The position numbers and the translations under genes were made by a program. From Candidatus Eiseniibacteriota bacterium (GTDB lineage Bacteria > Eisenbacteria > RBG-16-71-46), in contig VBOY01000055.1 of the NCBI GenBank assembly GCA_005893295.1, positions 1-57,835 on the forward strand: a stretch of 57,835 nt of DNA, written 5' to 3'. A model generated the notes under the pieces. The model ran no database searches. It had not been told where the DNA came from and saw nothing but the letters and a program-made list of their open reading frames with translations. Of this stretch, positions 38,917 to 49,757 are shown piece by piece. Every line of letters starts with the position of its first letter. Position 1 is the first letter of the stretch.

Positions 38917-39187
38917 GGTCGAATCCTCGTGATTGCAAAGAGTTATGTGCGAGAGGGACGACGCAGGTTACGGGACCGGGCCGCCGGGCGTCAAGCCTGC
39001 GCGGCGGCCAGCCACGCCCGGCCAGGCTTGCGCTCAACGAGACGACTCGACCCGCCGATAACCGGTGTGGCGCGGCTTGCCGCCACGCGTCGGCGGTAGG
39101 TCGAGATCTCACCTCGCCCAGCGGGCCTCGAGCGCCTGGCGCATGGCCCGCCTGGTGAGGTGCTCCCATTCGAGCGGAGTTGGCAAG

Positions 39188-40933
39188 ATGACAACCGCCA
39201 CATCGGGCCGTCGTACGCACTATCCGGTGTTCCGGGATCTCTCCCCGGCGGCGCAGTCGGCGGTGCTGTGGTTTCGCCAGCTGGGGCGTGCGCTCAAGAC
39301 GTGCCGGCTCTATCGGGGCGACAACCCGATCGTGGTCAAGATCCGCGGACAGCTCTACGAACAGCTCGACCAGGCGCTCGAGACGCACGGCGCCTGGCGG
39401 CTGCGGATTCGCCCGACCGAAATCTTCCTGGTCGACGAACCCGTCGTCCACCCGGCGTCCAGGGCGGGCGAGGAAGCCCCTTCCTCCAAGGAAGAACAGC
39501 TTCCCTTCCTTTTCTACCGCGACGGCATCCGCGGTCTCACCCTGCTCCCGGGCACCCCACAGCACGATTTCGACGCGTTGTTCGACGCCCTTGTGATCGC
39601 GGGCGGAGGGCTTCTGACCCACGACGACCTGGTCACGATGCTCTGGCAGGCGAACACCACCCGCCTCCAGATCGAAGCCGTGCCTGCGCTGCAAACCATC
39701 TATCTGTCGTCGCGGCGTACCGGCCGCAGCAAGAACACCGGATATCTCGGGCAGACGTACTCATGGTCGCCCAACGGCGCCGAGATTCGGGCAGACATCG
39801 GCCAGATCGCGGGCATGGCGCAGGGGCTGCACCGCGACACGTTCGACGACTGGCCGCTGCCCGAAAGCTCGGTGGACGTGGCTTCGGCGTATGCATCGCT
39901 GGCGCGCGGCATGCAGTTCACGCGCACGTTGCTGCTCGCCGAGTGGTCGGCCGAGAAGGGAATCGATTGGACCACTGAAGTAGCACCGCTGTTCGATCGC
40001 CTGCTCGCCCTCGATGCCTCGCCCGTCACACGGGGCATCCTGTCACAGTCGGTTGCCAATTGGCTGGTGGCCTCGATCCAGCGCTCTTCGTTCGGCGAAG
40101 CGCAGGAGGCGTTGCGGCTGCTGCTGAGCGATGAGTCCCTGCGCAGCGCCATGGCGGGCCTGGACAGCGACCAGATCACCGAGCGGCTCGACGAGTCGGA
40201 AGCGGACGATCAGTTTCGATTCTTTGGCTTGACGGTGGCAATCGGACGCCCGGCGCTCGAGGTGGCGTGCGCGGTCATGGCCAAGGCCACCAAGTCGCGG
40301 ACGCGTGCCGGCGCCTGCACCATGCTGTGCTACCTGTGCAGCGAGACACCCGAGCTGCTCGAGCCCTACCTCAGCGATTCACGCTGGTTCGTGGTGCGCA
40401 ACGCGGTCTTCGTGCTCGGCCAAATCGGGGGCAGCAAGGTCGGCCGGCTCCTCCAGGCAGCGCCACTCCACCCGGATGCGCGCGTACGGCGCCAAGTGGT
40501 GAGCTCGCTCGGTGGTGTGCCGCCGGCGGAGCGGCTTCCGATCCTGCTCGCCCAACTCGACACCCGAGACCCGCGCCTGCTGGCGGCGATCCTGAACATG
40601 CTGATGCGCCACAAGGAGGGCGAGGTGATGCGGGCGATCTTGAGACAGATCGAGGCCCCGGACTTCGAATCGCGCAGCGAGGACAATCAGCGCACGCTGT
40701 TCGGTGCCCTGGCCGAGGTTGCCGACGACGAAGCGGTGCCGACGCTCGAGACCCTGCTCCACAAGGGGGGCTGGTTCGCGCGTCGCACGCTCCAGCGCTC
40801 GGCCGCCGCCCGAACCCTCCAGCGGCTCGGCACGGCGCGCGCGCACGCGGCGCTCGAGGCTGGCCTGCATTCGCGCAGCGAGGTCGTGCGCGCCGCCTGT
40901 CTCGACGCCATGACGCTCAAGGCGGCATCGTGA
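39188..40933 (+). CDS. HEAT-repeat protein with N-terminal domain shared with the next gene
   Basis: The 581-aa protein starts at ATG 39188 with GGAG upstream. Its first ~170 residues include [40 protein letters not shown] and [18 protein letters not shown]; the adjacent HD-GYP protein has the same order of elements. The C-terminal ~200 residues are HEAT repeats ([63 protein letters not shown]). No enzyme motif is seen; it is probably a protein-protein scaffold. Its stop overlaps the next start (GTGA), indicating co-translation and likely a shared complex. Confidence 0.82.
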   Translation: MTTATSGRRTHYPVFRDLSPAAQSAVLWFRQLGRALKTCRLYRGDNPIVVKIRGQLYEQLDQALETHGAWRLRIRPTEIFLVDEPVVHPASRAGEEAPSSKEEQLPFLFYRDGIRGLTLLPGTPQHDFDALFDALVIAGGGLLTHDDLVTMLWQANTTRLQIEAVPALQTIYLSSRRTGRSKNTGYLGQTYSWSPNGAEIRADIGQIAGMAQGLHRDTFDDWPLPESSVDVASAYASLARGMQFTRTLLLAEWSAEKGIDWTTEVAPLFDRLLALDASPVTRGILSQSVANWLVASIQRSSFGEAQEALRLLLSDESLRSAMAGLDSDQITERLDESEADDQFRFFGLTVAIGRPALEVACAVMAKATKSRTRAGACTMLCYLCSETPELLEPYLSDSRWFVVRNAVFVLGQIGGSKVGRLLQAAPLHPDARVRRQVVSSLGGVPPAERLPILLAQLDTRDPRLLAAILNMLMRHKEGEVMRAILRQIEAPDFESRSEDNQRTLFGALAEVADDEAVPTLETLLHKGGWFARRTLQRSAAARTLQRLGTARAHAALEAGLHSRSEVVRAACLDAMTLKAAS

Positions 40934-42483
40934 ACCGGCCGCCGCCTCCCGTGCGTGGCGCCCTCCCGGGGTCGGCGGGATCCCAGGCCGGCGCCACCCA
41001 GGAGATCGGACTCCAGGTCTTGGCCCGCTTCTCGGCACTGGTGCGCATCGCCCGCTCCTACCAGCCCGACAACCAGGTCGTGACCGCCCAGATCGAAGCG
41101 TTGGTCCAGACGCTGGCGCCGGTCCTGGAAGAGAAAGGCGAAGCGGTTCTGGTCGCGCTCGAGGACGGCCTGTACTTGAACGGCGCACGGGTGCCGATCC
41201 ACTCGAAGAACCTGCGCTTCTACCGCCACGTGATGGAAGAGTTCAAGCTGCGGCACATCTCTGGAGTGCGCATTCAGCAAGGCGTGACGCTCGTCGAGCT
41301 GATCCAGTTCTTTCGCCTGTTCCTGCAGCCCGAGCTCTACAAGGGCCTCGAGCTGCTGACCGCCTGCCTCGCCAACGGCACGGATCACGTTCTGCCGGCG
41401 GTCCACGCCTCGACCGAAGATCCCGGCGGCGAAGAGTTCGATCCCCCATGGGAGGAGACCGAAGAACCCGCGGCCGAGGGCGACTCGCCGGCGAACCGCG
41501 GAGGCTGGGAGAACATGACCGTGGCCGAGCAGGACAAGCCGCGGCGTCGTGCGGCACCGCCTGGCGCAGCGCGCAAGGAGTACACGGCTGCAATTCAGGG
41601 CGCCCGGTCGCTGCTCGCGGCCACCTCGCTGCAAGGCGGAATGGAGCTGCGCCACGCCAAGCGCGTCGTGCAACCCCTGGTGGACGGTGCGTTCGCCTCC
41701 GAGCCGGTGGTGGTGGGGCTCTCGAGCCTCAGCCGCCACGACGAGTACACGTACGCCCATGCGGTGAACGTCTGCCTGGTCGCGGTCAGCATGGGCCGCT
41801 TCCTCGAGATGGACCGTCGCGCCCTGGCCGACCTGGGAGTCGCGGCACTCCTGCACGACGTGGGGAAGGCGGCGGTGTCCGGCGAGATCCACCGTCCGCT
41901 CGAGCTCTTCACGGCCGAAGAGCGCGCCGCGGCGACGCGCCATCCACTGGAGGGAGCGAAGCTGCTGGCGCGCTCGACCACGCTCAATCAGACGACGCTG
42001 CGTTGCATGCGGGTCGCCCTCGAGCACCACATGGGCTTAGGACCCGATGGCTATCCCGAGAGCGGCGAGATACGGCCCAGCATGCTCTCGCGAGTCGTCC
42101 AGGTGGCCGATTGCTACGTCTCGCTGCAGACGCACCGCAGCCCGCGGGGAGCCAAGGTGACCCCCTACCAAGCGCTCGGGATGATGCTGGGCCCGCTCAA
42201 GGGGCGTTTTCACGCCGGGCTGCTGTGGGCGCTGGTCCAGACCGTGGGCTTCTACCCCTCGGGGCAGCTCGTCGAGCTGGACGACGGCTCGTTGGCGGTG
42301 GTGTTAGCTCCCAACGAGGCGGACCCGGCGCGCCCGCACGTCCGCATCGTGTTCACCCCCGCGCGCAAGCGGCTCTCACCCGAGGAAACCTTCGAGATCC
42401 GTCCGCTCCCGCGCGGCCGCAGCGTAAGACGCGCGCTCCCGGCCGAGGAGTATCCGACCGAGGACGACGCCCAGGCCGCCTGA
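40930..42483 (+). CDS. HD-GYP domain protein (putative c-di-GMP phosphodiesterase, variant GYP motif)
   Basis: The 517-aa protein starts at GTG 40930 inside the HEAT stop. Residues ~25-135 match the N-terminal domain of the HEAT partner (FSALVRIARSYQPDNQVV, LEDGLYLNGARVP). A disordered acidic linker (~160-215) leads to the HD domain: YAHAVNVCLVAVSMG, His309-Asp310 in ALLHDVGKAAV. The GYP stretch reads HHMGLGPDGYPES, longer by a few residues than the usual HHE-x-GYP. Metal ligands seem mostly retained, so c-di-GMP hydrolysis is possible but not certain. A PilZ protein at 22902 shows that c-di-GMP signalling is likely present. Confidence 0.85.
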   Translation: MNRPPPPVRGALPGSAGSQAGATQEIGLQVLARFSALVRIARSYQPDNQVVTAQIEALVQTLAPVLEEKGEAVLVALEDGLYLNGARVPIHSKNLRFYRHVMEEFKLRHISGVRIQQGVTLVELIQFFRLFLQPELYKGLELLTACLANGTDHVLPAVHASTEDPGGEEFDPPWEETEEPAAEGDSPANRGGWENMTVAEQDKPRRRAAPPGAARKEYTAAIQGARSLLAATSLQGGMELRHAKRVVQPLVDGAFASEPVVVGLSSLSRHDEYTYAHAVNVCLVAVSMGRFLEMDRRALADLGVAALLHDVGKAAVSGEIHRPLELFTAEERAAATRHPLEGAKLLARSTTLNQTTLRCMRVALEHHMGLGPDGYPESGEIRPSMLSRVVQVADCYVSLQTHRSPRGAKVTPYQALGMMLGPLKGRFHAGLLWALVQTVGFYPSGQLVELDDGSLAVVLAPNEADPARPHVRIVFTPARKRLSPEETFEIRPLPRGRSVRRALPAEEYPTEDDAQAA

Positions 42484-42521
42484 CGCGCGCGGCACGTTCG
42501 TGCCCCGCGGGGGCGCCACCC

Positions 42522-43298
42522 TCAGGGGCGGTCGCTCGCGCGCCCTTCGAGCCGGGCGCGGTGGCGGTTGCGGAACGCGACCAGCTCCACTCCTTCGACT
42601 TCCCGGATCGCGGCGTCCTCGGGCGGACGTCCGTCGCGGAACACGAAGCGTCTGCGATCGCGCGTCACGCGCGCCATCGGGCCCCCCCGCGGGCCCACTT
42701 CCACCGTGCCTTCGCACACGCAGACACACGTCCCCTCGGCGTCCCGGATCACGGCCAGGGTCGTGCCGGTCACGAGCACCGCGGCTTCCGGTGTCTCGAT
42801 CGTGAGGCGGTCGCCCGCAAACGATGCCTCGGTGGTGATGCGCACCTCGCCCGACCACACCACAGCCCGCATGTCGTGAGACGACCATCCGCGGGGTGGT
42901 CCCGGAAGCACGAGCTCGGTGCCGGGCGTCACCTGAAGCGCCAGGTGACCCTTGAGCTCGAGCTCGAGTCGCGTGTCCGGTCCCACGCCGATGCGAGCCC
43001 CGGGCTTGAGCGCGCGCGCGAGATCCGCCGTGTGAGCAAGCGGAATCGGGCGGTGGTCCACGATCGCCGCGCCTTCGCCGTCCGCCGAGACCACGCGCCA
43101 CGCAGGCCCTGACGGCAAAACCACGAGCGCGATCGCGGCCAGGGCCAACGCCGGGGCGACCACCCACCACGCGGGCCTTAGGGCCGGACGTGGGCGCGGC
43201 AGTGGCACGCGACCTCGCGCCGGGACTCCGGCAAGGAAGTCCCGCTTCGCGCGTTCCCGAAACGCCGGGTCGACGAGCGGGGGAGCCAGGCTGCGCAC
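42522..43298 (-). CDS. FecR-type anti-sigma/regulatory protein
   Basis: About 258 aa. A short cytosolic N-terminus (VRSLAPPLVDPAFRERAKRDFLAG) precedes one transmembrane helix (AWWVVAPALALAAIALVVLP) and a periplasmic FecR domain (VGPDTRLELELKGHLALQVTPGTELVL, TIETPEAAVLVTGTTLAVI, VCEGTVEVG). Such proteins hold and signal to ECF sigma factors. The available start, GTG 43298, overlaps the sigma gene by 121 bases, which is unusual and may reflect a sequence error near the junction. Confidence 0.78.
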   Translation of the reverse strand: MRSLAPPLVDPAFRERAKRDFLAGVPARGRVPLPRPRPALRPAWWVVAPALALAAIALVVLPSGPAWRVVSADGEGAAIVDHRPIPLAHTADLARALKPGARIGVGPDTRLELELKGHLALQVTPGTELVLPGPPRGWSSHDMRAVVWSGEVRITTEASFAGDRLTIETPEAAVLVTGTTLAVIRDAEGTCVCVCEGTVEVGPRGGPMARVTRDRRRFVFRDGRPPEDAAIREVEGVELVAFRNRHRARLEGRASDRP

Positions 43299-44032
43299 CG
43301 CTTCCCGGGGAGTAGGCGCGCCAGGGCGGCCAGCGCCCGCGAGTAGCGCTTGCGTGCGGCGTCGTGGTGCACACCCGTGATCGTCGCGATCTCCTCGTGC
43401 CCGAGTCCTTGGTAGTCGCGAAGCACCACCGCGACCCGCAGGGGCTCGGGCAGCTTCGAGATCGCCTCCTGGACCAGCCGCTCGCGCTCCTCGCGGAGCA
43501 GCCTCTGCTCCGGATCATCGGCCGAGCGGGAGACCGTCTCGTGGGCCCGTGGCGCCTCGTCGAGCGCGCTCGTGCGACGCCCCATTCGATAGGCACCCGA
43601 GCGCCACAGGTCGCGGCAGGCATTGTGGGCGACCGTCATCAGCCACGGCCCGGGATCGCGGGTGGGATCGATCTGATGCGCCGCGCGATGAACCTTCAAG
43701 AACACCTCCTGAGTCACGTCCTCGGCCAACCCACGCTCGGAGAGCAGCCGATACACGAACCCGAAGATGCGTTCGAAGTAACGCTCGAACAGGGCCCCGA
43801 GCGCCTCCGGGTCACGACGGCGAACGGCCTCGAGCTGGGCACGCGTCAAATCCTCGGGCCTTCCCGAGCTCCCGCGATCACCCGTTCCGGAGGTGTCGCT
43901 CCGGGCCTCGTTCCCCTCGGGGGAACCGTCTCCCTTACGGGGGCTGGATCTTCCCGGTTCCCGCGCGCCAGTGGCCGAGCCCACGTCTCTACCTACGGAA
44001 TCGGGGAGCGAGTGTGTCGGGGGTTTCGCCAT
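43178..44032 (-). CDS. RNA polymerase ECF-type sigma factor
   Basis: The ~284-aa product starts MAKPPTHSLPDSVGRD. A ~65-residue Ser/Gly-rich tail precedes region 2 (ALGALFERYFERIFGFVYRLLSERGLAEDVTQEVFLKVHRAAHQID, PWLMTVAHNACRDLWR) and region 4 (ISKLPEPLRVAVVLRDYQGLGHEEIATITGVHHDAARKRYSRALAALARLL). It would direct RNA polymerase to a small regulon, controlled by the FecR partner. Region 4 normally ends near LARLL; the extra ~45 residues after it are Arg/Pro/Ser-rich and overlap the FecR gene, so the true C-terminus may be shorter. Confidence 0.85.
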   Translation of the reverse strand: MAKPPTHSLPDSVGRDVGSATGAREPGRSSPRKGDGSPEGNEARSDTSGTGDRGSSGRPEDLTRAQLEAVRRRDPEALGALFERYFERIFGFVYRLLSERGLAEDVTQEVFLKVHRAAHQIDPTRDPGPWLMTVAHNACRDLWRSGAYRMGRRTSALDEAPRAHETVSRSADDPEQRLLREERERLVQEAISKLPEPLRVAVVLRDYQGLGHEEIATITGVHHDAARKRYSRALAALARLLPGKRCAAWLPRSSTRRFGNARSGTSLPESRREVACHCRAHVRP

Positions 44033-44178
44033 TGGGAGCGATCGAAGGCTGGGACAGGCGTGGCTTGCCGCGAGCCCCGAAATGCCGGTCGGGGCGTGGG
44101 AGTATCCCACAGGCAGGGCCACAGCCGTAAGCCGCCGCAGAGCAACGAGGAGATCGGCGAAGGGCGGGAGGTGGAGGC

Positions 44179-45738
44179 TCAGGCCGCTTCGGCCTGGACC
44201 GCCGACGGGGCGATCGGGAGGCGCAGCCAGAACGTGCTGCCCTGTCCGACTTGGCTTTCCAGTCCGACGTGGCCACCGTGGAGCTCGGTGATCCGTTTGA
44301 CCAGATGGAGCCCGATCCCCAGGCCGGAGCCACGCTTGTCGTTGGGGTGGGTACCTTGCCCGAACAGCTCGAAGATGTGGGCTGCTTCCGCGGGGGCCAC
44401 ACCAGGTCCCCGGTCGTTCACTTCCACCACAACGAACTCGCCGTCGGCGCACGTGCGGACGGTCACCCGAGAGCCCGGGGGCGTGAACTTGATCGCGTTG
44501 ACGATCAGGTTCACGACCACCTGCCGCATCTTGCCGTCATCGATGACCAGCTCCGGCAGCCCGGCGTCGAGCGATTCTTCCAGCGTCACTCGGTACTTCT
44601 CGGCCATCGGGCGACCGGTCTCGATGGCTCCGCGCACGACTTCGTTGATCGAGTGCAGCTCGCGGACCAACACCAGCTTGCCGTTCTCGAGCCGCGACAG
44701 ATCCAAGATGTCGTCGATCAACGACAGCAGCGTGTTGGCTTCGTTGTGCAGGCGGCGCAGGAACTCGTCCTGCTGGTCGTTCGACAGGCGCTCTCGGCTC
44801 GAGCGCAGCATCTCGGCATAGGCGATCACGGAGGTGAGGGGCGTCTTGAGCTCGTGGCTCGCCGTCGACAGGAACGTGTCCTTCATGCGGTTCATCTCGG
44901 AGAGCTGGAAGTTCGAGGCTTCGAGGGCCTGCGTGCGCGCAGCCAGCCGCTCCATCAGCTCGGCCCGCTCGACCACCGACCCCACGTGCTCGGCAAACAG
45001 CCGCAGGATGTCCTGGTGATGCTCCTGGAACGGCACCGGATAGTTGATCCGGTTCACGTTGAGCACCCCCACGCAGCGGTCCCCGACGCGCAGCGGAAGC
45101 GAAAGCGCCGAGGTGATGTGGCGCTCACGCTTGAAATGCTGGCGGAAGTCCTGGTTCGTCTCGTCCGCCCCAAGCAGCACGCCTTGCTGACGCTGCGCCA
45201 CCCAGCCGGCGATGCCCTCGCCCATCCGCACGCGGCCGTTGCGGCAGAACTCGGATTCGAGGCCATAGGCGGCGCGGGTCTCGAGCACCCCGGTCTCCGG
45301 ATTGTAGATCATGACCGACGCCTGTTGGGCGTCCAGGGCCGAGACCACGCGGCGTACGATGATCTCGAGGATGGTGTCGAGCCTGAGCTGCAGGTTGAGT
45401 GTCGTCGCCATGCCGAACAAGGACGAGATCTCGGACAAGCGTGTACGCATGTCCTCGTGCTCGCCCTGCTCGCGCTGGAGCGCTCGGCGAATCTGGTTGA
45501 GCTGGTTCTGTTTGAGCACCAGGTACAGGCAGAACACGATGACCAGCCCGGCCAGCCCGACTCCGGCGTAGTACCCGTCGCGGATCCACTGATCGTACGA
45601 GTTGTTGATGTCGAGCAGCGGCACGTAGAGGACCGGGATGGTCACGGTCATGGCGATCAGCACCGAGAACGTGACGGCCCACAGCCACCAGTTGTGGCGG
45701 TCGACGCGGGCAAGCGTTAGGCGACTGGAGACGTTCAT
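44179..45738 (-). CDS. GAF-domain sensor histidine kinase (orphan)
   Basis: The 519-aa protein starts at ATG 45738 after GAGGGAG. Two transmembrane helices (WLWAVTFSVLIAMTVTIPVLY and YAGVGLAGLVIVFCLYLVLK) are followed by a coiled coil, a GAF domain (~115-270; LDTILEIIVRRVVSALDAQQASVMIYNP, GEGIAGWVAQRQQGVLLG), HisKA with STASHELKTPL and an HATPase with NLIVNAIKF, DRGPGVA and KRGSGLGIGL. All kinase boxes are intact. No response regulator is adjacent. The stimulus is unknown. Confidence 0.92.
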   Translation of the reverse strand: MNVSSRLTLARVDRHNWWLWAVTFSVLIAMTVTIPVLYVPLLDINNSYDQWIRDGYYAGVGLAGLVIVFCLYLVLKQNQLNQIRRALQREQGEHEDMRTRLSEISSLFGMATTLNLQLRLDTILEIIVRRVVSALDAQQASVMIYNPETGVLETRAAYGLESEFCRNGRVRMGEGIAGWVAQRQQGVLLGADETNQDFRQHFKRERHITSALSLPLRVGDRCVGVLNVNRINYPVPFQEHHQDILRLFAEHVGSVVERAELMERLAARTQALEASNFQLSEMNRMKDTFLSTASHELKTPLTSVIAYAEMLRSSRERLSNDQQDEFLRRLHNEANTLLSLIDDILDLSRLENGKLVLVRELHSINEVVRGAIETGRPMAEKYRVTLEESLDAGLPELVIDDGKMRQVVVNLIVNAIKFTPPGSRVTVRTCADGEFVVVEVNDRGPGVAPAEAAHIFELFGQGTHPNDKRGSGLGIGLHLVKRITELHGGHVGLESQVGQGSTFWLRLPIAPSAVQAEAA

Positions 45739-45969
45739 GCGACTCCCTCGAGGGTCACGGCCAAGCGGCGGCACCCCATGTGTATCGGCCCCGAGCCGGG
45801 GTTTCCTTAGACTCCCCATCGGGCGCGGAACCCCATGCCGCGGCGCGGCGGGCCGGCCTCGCTCCTCACAAAGCGTCGTCGTCCCGCACCGGATGCGCGA
45901 GAAGGACTTGCGTCGTACCGTGTCGCGGTTCGAGGGAAGCGGGGTGGCGACTCGAGGCCAGGAGATCCC

Positions 45970-46897
45970 ATGAAGACCGGACGAGTGGTGATGGAGCGGG
46001 TGGCGAGCTCGGTTCTGCGCGGCAATCGACCCAACGACCCGGAGGTGCGCACGGTCCCCGTCTACCTGCCTCCCTCGTACGACGAGGACCCGCAGCGCCG
46101 CTTCCCGGTGCTGTACGTCCTCGCCGGCTTCACCGGCCGCGGCCGAATGCTGCTCAACGACGGTCCCTGGTCCACCGCGTCGCTATGGCGGGTCGCAGTA
46201 CTTGAACTCAGAAGCCACCGGGCGCTACGAGGATCACCTGGTCTTCGAGCTGGTGGGCCACGTCGATGCCCGATACCGCACGCTCGCCGCGCGCGAGCAC
46301 CGCGGGATCGCCGGCAAGTCGTCCGGCGGCTACGGCGCGCTGGTCCAGGGGATGAGGCATCCGGAAGTCTTCGGGGCCGTGGCCTGCCACAGCGGCGACA
46401 TGCTGTTCGACTATTGCTACCGGGGCGACGTCCCCCCCTTTTGCTCGGCCGTGCAGGAGGCGGGAGGAATCGAACGGTGGCTCGAGACTTTCGAGGCCAA
46501 GCGCCAGAAGAAGCACGAGGACATCACGGTGCTGAACATCCTGGCAATGGCCGCCGCCTACTCTCCCGACCCTGCCTGTCCGCCGTTTGGCATCGCCCTG
46601 CCGTGCGACCTCGAGACCGGTGCCTTCCGCGAAGACGTATGGCAGCGCTGGCTCGAGCACGACCCGCTGCGGATGCTCGAGCGTCATGCGGAGGCGCTGC
46701 GCTCGCTGCAATTGCTTTACCTGGACTGCGGCACCAAGGATGAATGGCACCTCCACCTCGGAGCCCGACTGTTCGCGCGCCGCCTCGGGGAGCTCGGAAT
46801 CCCGTACGAGCACGAGGAGTTCGACGACGGGCATATGAACGTCTCCTACCGCTACGACGTGAGCTTCCCGAGACTCGCCCGGGCCCTGGGGGCCTGA
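45970..46897 (+). pseudogene. Esterase (putative esterase/FrsA-EsterD-like alpha/beta hydrolase) with internal deletion
   Basis: ATG 45970 follows AGGAG. Frame 1 encodes VPVYLPPSYDEDPQRRFPVLYVLAGFTGRG...NDGPWSTA and then breaks near 46171-46184. The other frame resumes with YGGSQYLNSEATGRYEDHLVFELVGHVDARYRTL and includes the nucleophile elbow GKSSGGYGALVQGMRHPEVFG and EFDDGHMNVSYRYD with the catalytic His. From the family, ~25-35 residues (the segment that contains a P-D-x-F-T-x-GGSQY lead) are missing, so this is a deletion of roughly 80-100 bp with loss of frame, not just a one-base shift. It may be a true pseudogene or an assembly deletion. Confidence 0.75.
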
Positions 46898-47029
46898 GCA
46901 CTCCGGGCTCGCCGCTCGGCCCGCGTGTTGCGCAGCGCAATCGCTACCCTCCGTCGCTCGCTCTCTGGTACGGTTTCGGTATGTCGAGTCCCTTCGAAAC
47001 GCGGTGAGGGTCCGGGGTCGAGGCCGTCC

Positions 47030-48807
<1,778 letters not shown>

Positions 48808-48832
48808 GTCCTACGGTTCCTCGTGAAAACCT

Positions 48833-48873
48833 GAAGCCCCGGCGCCAGAGGTTCGACCCTCTGCCGGGGCTTC
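48833..48873 (-). terminator. Intrinsic terminator of WGP peptide gene 1
   Basis: On the minus strand a long stem (GAAGCCCCGGC pairing with GCCGGGGCTTC, with an inner AGAGG/CCTCT stem) is followed after two bases by GGTTTTC. It starts 21 bases after the stop of the small gene. The plus-strand activator gene ends 26 bases away, so it may also stop transcription from that side. Confidence 0.8.
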
Positions 48874-48894
48874 ATGCTGTGTGGCGAGAGGATC

Positions 48895-49029
48895 CTACGG
48901 CCCCCAAATCTGGCCTCCCGGGCTGGGCTTGCGGAGCGCAGTCTTGCGCGCCCGCGCCGAGGTCTTCTTCGAAGCCTTCGCCCTCGCGGTCGTCCGCTTC
49001 GACTTCATCCGCGTTGCCTTCTTCGCCAT
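48895..49029 (-). CDS. Small Lys/Arg-rich protein ending in Trp-Gly-Pro, copy 1 (44 aa)
   Basis: ATG 49029 is preceded by GAGGGGGTG at ideal spacing. The product begins MAKKATRMKSKRTTARAKAS, is composed mainly of Lys, Arg, Thr, Ser and Ala for 30 residues, and ends KTALRKPSPGGQIWGP. There is no signal peptide, Cys or acidic residue. It is paralogous to the gene at 49543: both share MA-KK-TRMKSK near the start and KTALR.P....WGP at the end, while the middle drifts. It has its own terminator. I recognise no named family. It could be a substrate of the adjacent M50/HlyD/ABC export genes or an independent DNA/RNA-binding basic protein. Confidence 0.72.
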   Translation of the reverse strand: MAKKATRMKSKRTTARAKASKKTSARARKTALRKPSPGGQIWGP

Positions 49030-49489
49030 TTCGATTCACCCCCTCTCGATCGTTTGAAACGTGTTCGCCGGTTCATGTTCACCGCGGTGTCGCATAGGCA
49101 TCCGCCGTGCCGCCCTCAGCATCACATCGAATCGAGCTAAGGTCGTCCTGACGCTGCAACGACTTCGCCCCGAACGGCGCAGCTAAAGGTGAGAGAGCGC
49201 ACGACCGCGCGGCGCGGAAGTCAGCACTCATGGCAGGGCGAGGCGCGGAACTCGGCAGGTCGTTACTCGTCGAAGTCGAGCTTCCTTTGGACAGGGAGAA
49301 TCATGCGATGAGGAGGAAGGCGAATGAACGGAGCAGCGCTTGTCCGTCGTGGCGGCGTCGCTGGGTGCGGATTTCCGCATTTTCTGAAGGAGGGCGTGAT
49401 GAAGTCCGCACTCGGGCGAGCGCTGCGTGCCGCGACTCACCGTGGTCGGGCAGGCGGTGGCGCGAGAGCGTGGGGGCAGGCGAAAAGAC
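49030..49489. other. Gap between the two WGP peptide genes
   Basis: About 460 bases hold the promoter region of copy 1. A GG-N10-GC spaced motif on the minus strand (GGCGAAGTCGTTGC, ~49156-49169) could be a weak sigma-54 site 125 bp before copy 1. Two plus-strand ATGs at 49324 and 49400 have good Shine-Dalgarno-like sequences (AGGAGGAAGG, GAAGGAGGG), but the frame runs antisense through the copy 2 terminator and gene, so I do not call it. Confidence 0.4.
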
Positions 49490-49519
49490 GAAGCCCCGAC
49501 TCGATTCGGCCGGGGCTTC
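49490..49519 (-). terminator. Intrinsic terminator of WGP peptide gene 2
   Basis: Minus-strand GAAGCCCCG pairs with CGGGGCTTC around a 12-base loop, followed by GTCTTTTC. It starts 24 bases after the stop of the small gene. The stem starts with the same GAAGCCCCG as the terminator of copy 1. Confidence 0.82.
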
Positions 49520-49542
49520 GAGGACCGTGCAACCCGGAGCGA

Positions 49543-49668
49543 CTAAGGCCCCCAAACCTGGGGAGTGCGCAGAGCGGTCTTGGTGCTCCGCGTAGATGAC
49601 TTCCTGCGAGCCTTCGACTTCGAGGTCGTCTTCTTGGACTTCATGCGCGTCGGCTTCTTGGCTGCCAT
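49543..49668 (-). CDS. Small Lys/Arg-rich protein ending in Trp-Gly-Pro, copy 2 (41 aa)
   Basis: ATG 49668 follows AGGAGG with 8-base spacing, an excellent ribosome site. The product begins MAAKKPTRMKSKKTTSKSKA, continues with basic residues, and ends KTALRTPQVWGP. Net charge is about +17, with no acidic residue and one Trp. The sequence before the start (GAATCAAATG) also resembles that of copy 1 (GAATCGAAATG), showing that the duplication includes the leader. It lies 262 bases downstream of the GAF-HlyD gene, on the same strand, and carries its own terminator and a candidate sigma-54 promoter. Confidence 0.75.
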   Translation of the reverse strand: MAAKKPTRMKSKKTTSKSKARRKSSTRSTKTALRTPQVWGP

Positions 49669-49739
49669 TTGATTCGCCTCCTCTAGGGTTCGCGGCGGAG
49701 GGCCGGAAGCTCTCTGTTGTCTCCACCGCCGGCTCCCTT

Positions 49740-49757
49740 ACGCACGTCGCGTGCCGT
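49740..49757 (-). promoter_or_regulatory. Candidate sigma-54 promoter of WGP peptide gene 2
   Basis: Minus-strand CGGCACGCGACGTGCGT has GGCACG (-24 element, exact) and GTGC (-12 element; consensus TTGC) with the required GG-N10-GC spacing. It ends ~72 bases before ATG 49668. A sigma-54 activator is encoded 0.9 kb away. In GC-rich DNA such matches occur by chance. Confidence 0.35.

Noticed and set aside
48845-48865. Sequence with GGTTCGA resembling a tRNA T-arm
   Set aside because: Loop size does not fit a T-arm and there is no acceptor, D or anticodon arm; it is the inner part of a terminator hairpin.
49324-49599. Plus-strand frame with good Shine-Dalgarno-like sequence between the WGP genes
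   Set aside because: It runs antisense through the terminator and coding region of WGP copy 2, whose paralogy and signals are much stronger.
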